Source: CAWUKT01 sp963923035 (GTDB lineage Bacteria > Bacteroidota > Bacteroidia > J057 > JADKCL01). From it: DNA of 37,987 nucleotides. Positions 8,707 through 16,119 of the stretch are shown one piece after another. The stretch lies in assembly GCA_963923035.1 (NCBI GenBank), contig CAWUKT010000070.1, positions 1 through 37,987 on the forward strand, in the 5' to 3' direction. The position numbers and the translations under genes were made by a program. The notes under the pieces are model-generated. The model saw only the letters and a program-made list of their open reading frames with translations. It ran no database searches and was not told the DNA's origin. Numbering within the stretch: position 1 is the first letter of the stretch; the number at the start of each line of letters is the position of its first letter.

Positions 8707-10038
8707 TCAGTGTCGTTCGACAACATTGACGTAGCAATGGAGGGCGGAACGGGAAAAAAATGCCCGCAGCACCCACTCAAAGTCAATGGGGAGGATCGAA
8801 AATTTTTCGGCCATGTATATGGCCTTGGCTTGGTCTTGCAACTCCTCTAGTTGCTCCCACTCCTGGTCGTCCATGAGGGTGGTCGGGATGTTGAAATCCC
8901 GACTGTACAAGGGCATGACGATCCTTCGCATTCTGATGCCATTGTCAAGGTAATTCTCCACGAGGACGCTATTCATCGAAAAATGAGTCATCTCCTGGAT
9001 CAGAAAAGCATTGTGAAAGGGGAGAGGAATGCGGACGACCTTGACGGTCTTCCCTAGAACTTTAATTCCATCAAGGGCCATCGCAATATTATCCAAGGCT
9101 TTGGCTGCGTTATTGGCGAGTTGATTTTCAGGCAAACTTTGATCACCCGATAGCATGATTTGCTGCCCGACAAACAACAGCCATTGCCCGTCATCATTGA
9201 GGCCTCCCCATGTAATGAAGTTGTCGATGTGGAAGCAGGGTTGGAAGACACCGAAAGTGGTGCTGTTGTGACTGGCAGGACGGTCGATGATCTGTTCTGA
9301 CGGTAGGAATTGGTTAGAATCCTTTTCCAGAAGTTTCCCATCCAGGTCGCAGAGCGTTCCGATCCAATAAATTCGCTTGACCCTCAACCCCTCCCGCAGC
9401 GTCAGCCCAATATTGTCAATCTCTTGTTGAAGGATTTTTCGATTCATCTGATTGGACAGCCGGGGGATGTTTTCCGCTATGATATCCTGACCAACGAACG
9501 CAACGCCTCCGCCACAGATGATATTGCCACCGGAGAAGTTGAGGTCCAGCGGCCGAACCCGCCTTTCCTTGGATTGGGCAAAGAGGAAAGGGGCCAATGA
9601 AACGGGGGGAACTCCACCGGGGCCGGGGGGACGCTGCCGAAACGGTACCACAAAAGAAATCACACCGTCCTCATTAAGATGATCAATGGAAACTCCCAGA
9701 TCGCGGGCCCAGTCTTGATTGAACCTCCTACCGACGGTATCTGGTTGGTCCGGGAATATATCAAAATAGTCGTTGAGCCCCTTTACGACAAAGGTATCCG
9801 TCGATTTGTTGTCTCTCGCGACATACCTCCGAATTTGATCTAATAGGACGGATCGGTCCTCCTCGGGAATACTTGGGGAAAAGTAAATGAACGCCATTAC
9901 GTTGGCTCGGACCTCGTCTCCAAGGTCGATCAAGGGCTTGTACCGTTTCTGAAAGGTGGCTTTGTCGACTTTGCCTACAAAGTCGATGATCAAAAAGGTC
10001 TTGAACTTGCTCAGTGAAGTTGTATCGGTTGAAGTCAT
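8707..10038 (-). CDS. Pentein-fold enzyme, peptidyl-arginine/agmatine deiminase-like
   Basis: 443 aa, no signal peptide. Signatures of the pentein guanidino-group modifying superfamily appear in order: 'NQDWARDLG' (107-115, Asp109/Asp113 as substrate-binding acid), 'LNFSGGNIICGGG' (166-178), 'FHIDNF' (269-274; His270-Ile-Asp272 matching the catalytic His-x-Asp of PADs and agmatine deiminases), 'NYLDNG' (362-367) followed by 'IVMPLYS' (the usual N-G-x-x-x-x-P strand), and 'ALHCYVN' (432-438, nucleophile Cys435 only eight residues from the end, as in PAD4 'VHCGTN'). It should hydrolyse a guanidino group (arginine in protein, arginine or agmatine); which one is unknown. The start overlaps the upstream gene by ATGA, so the two are translationally coupled. 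Family assignment is from motifs only. Confidence 0.7.
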   Translation of the reverse strand: MTSTDTTSLSKFKTFLIIDFVGKVDKATFQKRYKPLIDLGDEVRANVMAFIYFSPSIPEEDRSVLLDQIRRYVARDNKSTDTFVVKGLNDYFDIFPDQPDTVGRRFNQDWARDLGVSIDHLNEDGVISFVVPFRQRPPGPGGVPPVSLAPFLFAQSKERRVRPLDLNFSGGNIICGGGVAFVGQDIIAENIPRLSNQMNRKILQQEIDNIGLTLREGLRVKRIYWIGTLCDLDGKLLEKDSNQFLPSEQIIDRPASHNSTTFGVFQPCFHIDNFITWGGLNDDGQWLLFVGQQIMLSGDQSLPENQLANNAAKALDNIAMALDGIKVLGKTVKVVRIPLPFHNAFLIQEMTHFSMNSVLVENYLDNGIRMRRIVMPLYSRDFNIPTTLMDDQEWEQLEELQDQAKAIYMAEKFSILPIDFEWVLRAFFSRSALHCYVNVVERH

Positions 10039-10916
10039 GGTCGGGTATTGGGGTAGGTATAGCGCAAAGACAGGAAATTAAGCGGATTGGGATCGAGAGG
10101 CGTTTCTATTTGGACTCCATTGGGAGTAATTTCCATGAGAATTTTATCTCCACGAAACAGGTTCCAGGTAGTGAAGGTCCGCTCGGTGAGGCTGGCGGTC
10201 AACAGGTTGATCGATCCACTGTCCACATTTAGGTTGATTAGTTCAAAATTGCTGGCCAGAATTACGGGAAGTTGAGGTGGAGGCGGGGAAGGATTTGTAT
10301 CGATCAGGTAGCAGGTATTTCTTCCATCGTCCCCAGGGACAATGCTGATCCTTGCTTTGGTGAAGGTGGCATTTTCAATGGGCTCAGCTTGGATGGTTTT
10401 CTGGACGATGCGGAAATTCTGATTGTCCAAATCGGTCAGGATGAAATAATCCAGAACCGGAAGTGACAGTAGGGGGGCTTGGGCAGGGGGACAAGTGACT
10501 TGTTCCCCGGATTGAAGCTGCCCATAGACGACAAGGATCTCCTGAGCGACTTGAATTTCAATGTAATCTAAAAAAGGGCCGGCAAGGTTGGAGGCAGGAA
10601 AAATGGCAGCATCCCGGATATCTGTGACTCCGATCCCTACCAGGCTTTGGTAGTAGAATTGAGAGCGACTCAAATCATATACGCCGAATACAGGCAAACC
10701 TTCGGTGATTTTCGACAAGGCCTCGACTTGAAATTCTTCTGATTCATCTCGGTATGAAATTTGGACCATATCGCCGAAGACTTCGATAGGTCTGGAAAGG
10801 TGAACAGTTGAGATGGCAGCCGAGCCAGGGGGGATCGGGGGCTCAATTCTAAAACTCGCAATTTCATTGGTTGCGTTCAGGTTTAAAACGAATTCATCAA
10901 TGCGTAAGGAGGTCAT
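10035..10916 (-). CDS. Beta-rich protein of unknown function, coupled to the pentein gene
   Basis: 293 aa, no signal peptide or membrane segment. It is rich in short beta-strands (VFGVYDLSR, YIEIQVAQEILVVYG, FELINLNVDSGSINLL) with a Pro-rich linker (PSPPPPQLP) around residue 210, suggesting two or more beta-sandwich domains. I do not recognise the family. Its stop overlaps the start of the pentein gene by four bases (ATGA), so they form a two-gene operon. In vertebrate PADs, immunoglobulin-like N-terminal domains precede the pentein catalytic domain; this could be a separately encoded equivalent, but that is speculation. A divergent intergenic region of about 190 bp separates it from the next plus-strand gene. 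Confidence 0.65.
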   Translation of the reverse strand: MTSLRIDEFVLNLNATNEIASFRIEPPIPPGSAAISTVHLSRPIEVFGDMVQISYRDESEEFQVEALSKITEGLPVFGVYDLSRSQFYYQSLVGIGVTDIRDAAIFPASNLAGPFLDYIEIQVAQEILVVYGQLQSGEQVTCPPAQAPLLSLPVLDYFILTDLDNQNFRIVQKTIQAEPIENATFTKARISIVPGDDGRNTCYLIDTNPSPPPPQLPVILASNFELINLNVDSGSINLLTASLTERTFTTWNLFRGDKILMEITPNGVQIETPLDPNPLNFLSLRYTYPNTRP

Positions 10917-11107
10917 TGGAGAATAATAGTGTGTATGCTGGATGAAATAACAATATAGTCAATAGCCGTATTGTTTCTGATGTTTTCCATTCCTGTCCCT
11001 ACCCCAATCAGAGTAGTCAGCTTTTATTTCCCCCCAATTTTCCCTACCTTCCATCCATCAACTAGCCCTACATTCTGTTTTACAAACCCCCAATTGCCAT
11101 TGTTTTT

Positions 11108-13105
11108 ATGGGAACGCCTAAGCCATTGATGCGGAAAACCGCTTCAGCCAATCCTGTTCAAGCCCATTTCGGAACCAACTGTCCTGCGAAAATGCCTCCC
11201 GCCTTCCAACTGAAGGCCGATCCTGTCCAGCGCAACGAAGATCCAGAGGCCTGCGTGGACCTTGAAGCCGAAACCCAAACCTGTATCGACCCCTCCATCG
11301 GCCCCGATGTCGCTGAGGAACAAAACCATACCCCGGCGCCCGGCTGCCCCGCCCCGGTGACTACTCCCAAGACATGCCCGGCGACCAACTATTCCCCCGC
11401 CGACGGCTCCAAGGCCACGGAGACCCCCGAGAACGAAAAGGGGACTCCGGTCGCAGACGACAAGATCTACTACATCGGCAGCCACGACGCCAACCTCCGC
11501 GACGACAAGGACCCCAACAAGTTCCAGAAGAAAAAATTCCCCGAGGGCATCATGGTCAAGCGCGTCCGTGAGCTCGGCAAGGCCTCGCAAATCGAAGTCC
11601 TGAACATTTTCGGACAAACCGGCGTCGCCGAATGCAACCGGTACTGGATCAGCACCAGTTACCTCGCCAGCCCCACGCCCTATCCCGACGGCAGCCTGCA
11701 ATGGATCACCAAAAAAGACAAGGTCCGTCCGCTGCCCTTCAACACCAAGGCCGCCGGGACCGACCTCGAACAAGGCAAATCCTTCTATGTGACCGAACAG
11801 GTCAGCTTCGGCAAGCGCAAGAAGGCCGAAACCTATTACCACATCCTCGACGAAAACAGTTGTACGTCGTTGGGGTGGGTCAACGCCAAGGAAGTCCGCA
11901 AGGCGCCCCAGGACCGGACCGACAATTTTGATTGGATGACCGACGTGACCAAGTGGGACGGTTCCATGGACAAGGTCGACGCCGACACGCTCAATACCAT
12001 TAAGGAAAACCGCTCGGGCATCAACGACCGCACGGACAAGGACACGTTCAGAAAGAACCTGCGGAAGACCAGCGGGATGCGGGGCGGGCATATCTACTCC
12101 GACCGCTCGAACGAGGTCAAGGTGAAGGTGGACGGAACCGGCATCGAGAAAAAAATCAATGAGATCATTTACAAGGAGCTGATGAGCGAGGGCAGTTGGT
12201 CCTCGATCAATACCTACGACGGCGAAATCTTCACCTGGGGCCGCGGATTCGCGGCCACCGGACAGCTGGGGCAGGTCTTCAAGGAACTCTTCAAGATCAA
12301 TCCCAAGTACCAGGAGATGTTCCGGAACGTGGGCATCGACTTCGTCGACAACCGCCTGCGCGTCCTCGACAACGCCGGCAAGCTCCACATCGACAAGTCC
12401 AAGAAAAAGGGCATGGATGCCTCCGAAGCCATCCGCGCCGACACCCAATTGCAGAGCTTCTTCATTGAATTGGCCGAGAAAAAGGACTTCCGCGATGACG
12501 TCGCCAAGGCCCAGTACCGCGTGGTGATGAAAAACGCGGGCAAATGGCCCGATTACATCGCCGACAAGGCCAAGAATGCCTACGCCGACAGCTGGAACAA
12601 GGATTCCATCGAGATGATTGCCCACCTGTCCCACTGGATTCCGGCCGGAAGTTGGAAGTCGGTCAGCTACAAAGACACCAAGGGCGACATCCTCAAGGTC
12701 ATGTGGAAGTACTTTGACCAGGCCATCACCCGCGCGCCCAGCATCCGCCGCGACTATGCCCACGATGTCCGGGCCTGGAAACCGGGACTTCCGGTCCACA
12801 AGAAGATTGGGCCCGGCAAGAAGAAGTTTGCTGCGACCTGGCCCAGTGGAACCTACCGGAAAGAGTTGGTCTTCAAGAAGGTCGCGGGAGAAAAGAACAA
12901 GCGCGCCTATATCAAGGGTACGAATAAGTACCTGAAAGGCGTGATCCTGTCCCCCGTTTCCGGCAATACCTACCACATCATCACACCCCTCGGCTCCAAG
13001 GCCCTGTCTTCACATACCGTGGAAGACAAGACCCTGAATGCGGATGGCACGGCCAAGGGCAGTGGCGGTGGTGCAGACAAGGCCACCGGCACGGGCGAAG
13101 AATAA
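11108..13105 (+). CDS. Header-bearing protein with SH3-like and lysozyme-like regions (candidate eCIS cargo)
   Basis: 665 aa. The N-terminus carries the header PAFQLKA (31-37) followed by VQR (40-42), the same pattern as in the lipase-like protein at 1847-2851. A Pro/Thr/Cys-rich linker reaches about residue 115. Residues 119-265 look like two SH3b-type modules ('KIYYIGSHDANLRDD', 'YWISTSYL', 'SFYVTEQVSFGK', 'LGWVNAKEVRK'). The central domain holds 'SEGSW' with Glu361, then 'SINTYDGEIFTWGRGFA' (366-382), a catalytic-Glu plus beta-hairpin layout reminiscent of lysozyme-like glycosidases; this is an inference, not a firm family call. The C-terminus is basic with a Gly/Thr tail. A cell-wall-targeting cargo is plausible. 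A perfect 8-bp hairpin follows the stop. Confidence 0.65.
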   Translation: MGTPKPLMRKTASANPVQAHFGTNCPAKMPPAFQLKADPVQRNEDPEACVDLEAETQTCIDPSIGPDVAEEQNHTPAPGCPAPVTTPKTCPATNYSPADGSKATETPENEKGTPVADDKIYYIGSHDANLRDDKDPNKFQKKKFPEGIMVKRVRELGKASQIEVLNIFGQTGVAECNRYWISTSYLASPTPYPDGSLQWITKKDKVRPLPFNTKAAGTDLEQGKSFYVTEQVSFGKRKKAETYYHILDENSCTSLGWVNAKEVRKAPQDRTDNFDWMTDVTKWDGSMDKVDADTLNTIKENRSGINDRTDKDTFRKNLRKTSGMRGGHIYSDRSNEVKVKVDGTGIEKKINEIIYKELMSEGSWSSINTYDGEIFTWGRGFAATGQLGQVFKELFKINPKYQEMFRNVGIDFVDNRLRVLDNAGKLHIDKSKKKGMDASEAIRADTQLQSFFIELAEKKDFRDDVAKAQYRVVMKNAGKWPDYIADKAKNAYADSWNKDSIEMIAHLSHWIPAGSWKSVSYKDTKGDILKVMWKYFDQAITRAPSIRRDYAHDVRAWKPGLPVHKKIGPGKKKFAATWPSGTYRKELVFKKVAGEKNKRAYIKGTNKYLKGVILSPVSGNTYHIITPLGSKALSSHTVEDKTLNADGTAKGSGGGADKATGTGEE

Positions 13106-13113
13106 AATCCAGC

Positions 13114-13133
13114 GGTCCCCCTCACGGGGGACC
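13114..13133 (+). terminator. Strong hairpin after the header-bearing gene
   Basis: GGTCCCCC-TCAC-GGGGGACC is a perfect 8-bp GC-rich stem with a 4-nt loop, 8 nt after the TAA. The following ATTTCCC is only weakly T-rich. Confidence 0.6.
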
Positions 13134-13204
13134 ATTTCCCTGCTGCTCGGCTTTCCCCTTTGGATGGGTTTTCTTACTTTGGGAGGAAACCAATCTGTTG
13201 TGCT

Positions 13205-15997
13205 ATGCGTCTCTTTCGTTTGTTGACCTGCTTGCTGTTCGTCGGAATCCACCTTGGAAGCTGGGCCCAGAAGCCTGATTTCGGCTTTGTTTTTCAAAAC
13301 AACAATGCGGGCAGCGTCAATATTACGCCCGAAGCCGTTGTGCGGCACCCGGGAGGAACCTATTTCGTGGCTGGCTACTGGAACGGAGGCGGCTGGGTGG
13401 ATTTGGATCCCGGTCCGGGCAATTTCGATGTCTGGCGGCCCAGTACCAACTGGGAAGATGCGTTCATCGTTCAGGTGGATTCGGTGGGGAATTTTATCCA
13501 GGGCCATGTCTTTCAGGGCCACGAGACCAACGAAATCCTGTTCATGGAAGTGGCGCCGAACGGCGACCTGATTCTCGCGGGGGTTTTCCGGGATACCGTC
13601 GATTTTGATCCGGGGCCGGGCGTCTTCAACTTGGGGGTCAATCGGGTCAGCAATACGACCAGCAACTATGTCGACATCTTTTTCCAGCGGCTCACGCCGC
13701 AGGGACAGCTGGTATGGGCGCGGAGTTTTTATGGAAGAGGCCGGGAAGAATTGCGGAACATGGAATTGGACAGCCAGGGGAATATTTACCTCTCCGGAGA
13801 ATTGCAGGACAGCCTGGACCTCGATCCCGGGCCTGGCGTCTCCAAATTATACAGTGCCGATAAGGCTCCCTTTATCGCCAAACTGGACCCCAACGGCAAT
13901 CTGTTGTGGGCCCGACATGCTCCGGGCGGGCAGTACATGGAAGTGCTGGACATGGCCCTCGACCCGTTCGACAATTCCTATGTCCTGGGTTTTTTCGAAG
14001 GCACGGTCGACTTTGACCCCGGTCCCGGAACCGTCTCTCTGAACCATTTTCAAGGTCGCACCTTCCTCCAAAAATTTGATTCCTCCGGGAACCTGGTTTT
14101 TGCGAACCAACTCCTGGGCGATGGGCTGACTTCCCGGTCCCAAATCAATGTGGACAGCAGTTCGAACATGTATGTGGTGGGGGAATATGTTGGGCAGAAT
14201 GCTGATTTTGACCCCGGTCCCGGTACCTTTTTCATGAGTTCGGCGTCGACTCCGGATCAATACATCCTCAAGCTGGATTCAGCGCAGAATTTTCAGTGGG
14301 CGAAGCAAATGGTGGGGAGCTCGGAATTCGAATTGCGGGATGTGGAAATAAATGGAGCGGGAGAACAATTGCTGACGGGCTATTTTCGGGGGACGGTGGA
14401 CCTGGACCCGGGAATTGGATTGGATACGCATTCCACGCTGAGTCAATTTCAATACGCGAGCTATCTCCAACGCCTGAACTCCGACGGCGATCTGATTTAT
14501 GCGCATGTGTTTGGGCTGGACGCCAGCAATAGCCCTTCGCCCCGGGACCTCCGTTGGGAAGGTGGGGATGAATTCATTTGGATTGGGGAGACGGCGGGAA
14601 AACACGATTTTGATCCCGGCCCGGACAGCCTGTTCCTCGAATCCGCATTGGGGGATCCCTTCCTGGTCAGTTTCAATGCCGACACTTGCTCCACCCTCTT
14701 CCTGAACTTTGACAGCGTTTCCAATGCCCTCTGCGCCAATCCTGGCATCGTCACCACCCAAGTCAGTGGTGGCCAATCGCCGTTCGTCTTTTTGTGGAGC
14801 GATGGCTCCATCAATCCATTCCTCAATTTCACCACCACGGGAGTCTTTTCCCTGACCCTCATCGATTCCCTCGGCTGTTCCCGTTCCCGCAGCCTCTGGC
14901 TCCAGGGACCGCCCTATTTCTCCGATGTCGATTTCCAGGCCCTGGCCAACTTCAACCCGCCCTTTCCCGGGGCGAACTTTTGGGTCCGCGCCAAGGCGCC
15001 CAATTTCGGATGCCTCCCCGCCGACGGCCTGTTGCGCTATGTCTTGGACGGTCCGGTGACCCTGAGCAGCTGGTCGGTCGTGCCGGACAGCATGGCCGGG
15101 GACACCGCCTACTGGAACCTGAGCACCGTGGCCTATGACAGCACTTTCTTCGAAACCTTTGCCCAGTACAGCGTCGATACCACCGCGACCGTCGGCGATT
15201 CTGTCCACCTCGAATTGCTCATCACCACCTCCGCCAACGACGTCGACTCGACCAACAACCGCTTCAAGGTGGACATTCCCGTCGTGAACTCTTACGACCC
15301 CAACGACAAGCAGGTCTATCCCGCCGGGATTTGTGAGGAGAACTTTACCGATCTCGACGGCCGGCCCCTGACCTATACCGTTCGTTTCCAGAATACGGGT
15401 ACCGCCGCCGCCCGCAATATTTACATCCTCGATACCCTTTCCTCCCAACTCAACTTCTTCTCCCTGCGGGTGCTCGACCAGAGCCATCCCATGTACACCG
15501 AGGTCTTGCCTGGGAATGTCCTCCGCTTCAACTTTGACGACATCATGCTGCCCGACAGCGCCAGCGACGAGGCTGGGAGCCAGGGCTATGTCATCTTCGA
15601 AATTTTCCCCGACAGCAACCAGGTCCAGCCCGGCGATTCCATCCAGAACAACGTATCCATTTACTTCGATTACAACGCCCCCATCAAGACCAATACCACC
15701 AACAATACCCTCGTCGACACCCTGCCAAACTGTTTCCCCGTAGCCATTCAACCCCAAGAAGAATCACTGCGCATTTATCCGAATCCCAACCAGGGAGCCT
15801 TCTTCATCGAGTCGGCGGAGTGGGGAAATGAAATCCAGGTAGAGGTGTACGACCTGAACGGACGGCAAATCCTGAACCGTTCCTATCCCGAAACCCGCCG
15901 TATTCAGGTGGACCTGCAAAGAGAAGCGGGCCTATACCTGATTCGGGTGAGGGAAGCAAATGGAAAATGGACCGTGCGCAAAGTATTGGTGGAATAG
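13205..15997 (+). CDS. Secreted T9SS protein with seven DPGPG repeats, SprB-like domain and sorting domain
   Basis: 930 aa from the ATG at 13205, which opens a signal peptide (MRLFRLLTCLLF...GSWAQ). Residues 25-490 hold seven units marked by [VW]D[FL]DPGPG-like motifs (DLDPGPGNFDV, DFDPGPGVFNL, DLDPGPGVSKL, DFDPGPGTVSL, DFDPGPGTFFM, DLDPGIGLDTH, DFDPGPDSLFL), each followed by a 'QxLdxxGnLxWAr' strand pair. Seven units fit a beta-propeller of the SBBP class (inference). Residues about 494-568 are a SprB-like repeat ('VSGGQSPFVFLWSDG'). Residues about 692-838 are a DUF11/DUF7619-like domain ('YDPNDKQV', 'LTYTVRFQNTGTA'). The last 75 residues are a T9SS sorting domain ('YPNPNQGAFFIES'). A tandem paralogue follows. 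Probably a surface or extracellular adhesive protein. Confidence 0.85.
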   Translation: MRLFRLLTCLLFVGIHLGSWAQKPDFGFVFQNNNAGSVNITPEAVVRHPGGTYFVAGYWNGGGWVDLDPGPGNFDVWRPSTNWEDAFIVQVDSVGNFIQGHVFQGHETNEILFMEVAPNGDLILAGVFRDTVDFDPGPGVFNLGVNRVSNTTSNYVDIFFQRLTPQGQLVWARSFYGRGREELRNMELDSQGNIYLSGELQDSLDLDPGPGVSKLYSADKAPFIAKLDPNGNLLWARHAPGGQYMEVLDMALDPFDNSYVLGFFEGTVDFDPGPGTVSLNHFQGRTFLQKFDSSGNLVFANQLLGDGLTSRSQINVDSSSNMYVVGEYVGQNADFDPGPGTFFMSSASTPDQYILKLDSAQNFQWAKQMVGSSEFELRDVEINGAGEQLLTGYFRGTVDLDPGIGLDTHSTLSQFQYASYLQRLNSDGDLIYAHVFGLDASNSPSPRDLRWEGGDEFIWIGETAGKHDFDPGPDSLFLESALGDPFLVSFNADTCSTLFLNFDSVSNALCANPGIVTTQVSGGQSPFVFLWSDGSINPFLNFTTTGVFSLTLIDSLGCSRSRSLWLQGPPYFSDVDFQALANFNPPFPGANFWVRAKAPNFGCLPADGLLRYVLDGPVTLSSWSVVPDSMAGDTAYWNLSTVAYDSTFFETFAQYSVDTTATVGDSVHLELLITTSANDVDSTNNRFKVDIPVVNSYDPNDKQVYPAGICEENFTDLDGRPLTYTVRFQNTGTAAARNIYILDTLSSQLNFFSLRVLDQSHPMYTEVLPGNVLRFNFDDIMLPDSASDEAGSQGYVIFEIFPDSNQVQPGDSIQNNVSIYFDYNAPIKTNTTNNTLVDTLPNCFPVAIQPQEESLRIYPNPNQGAFFIESAEWGNEIQVEVYDLNGRQILNRSYPETRRIQVDLQREAGLYLIRVREANGKWTVRKVLVE

Positions 15998-16119
15998 GAG
16001 ACCGAGACATGCCATCCAAGCGGGAGAATTGACGATCCAACTTGGGGATTGGGCCGGTGGGCAGTTCAGGAGAAGGAAAACAACAGAAAAAGGGGATATT
16101 CATGCCAACAAACGGCTGA

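Noticed and set aside
11144..12976. 610-codon minus-strand ORF opposite the header-bearing gene.
   Set aside because: Val/Gly/Asp-rich shadow without motifs; the plus strand has the header and a following terminator-like hairpin.
13205..14660. Recurring GATCCCGGTCCCGG-like strings considered as a CRISPR or DNA repeat.
   Set aside because: They encode the DPGPG motif in frame with varying spacing and bases; a protein repeat, not a CRISPR array.
14279..15757. 492-codon minus-strand ORF opposite the first T9SS gene.
   Set aside because: Same reasoning: low-complexity Gly/Val shadow of a well-supported gene.
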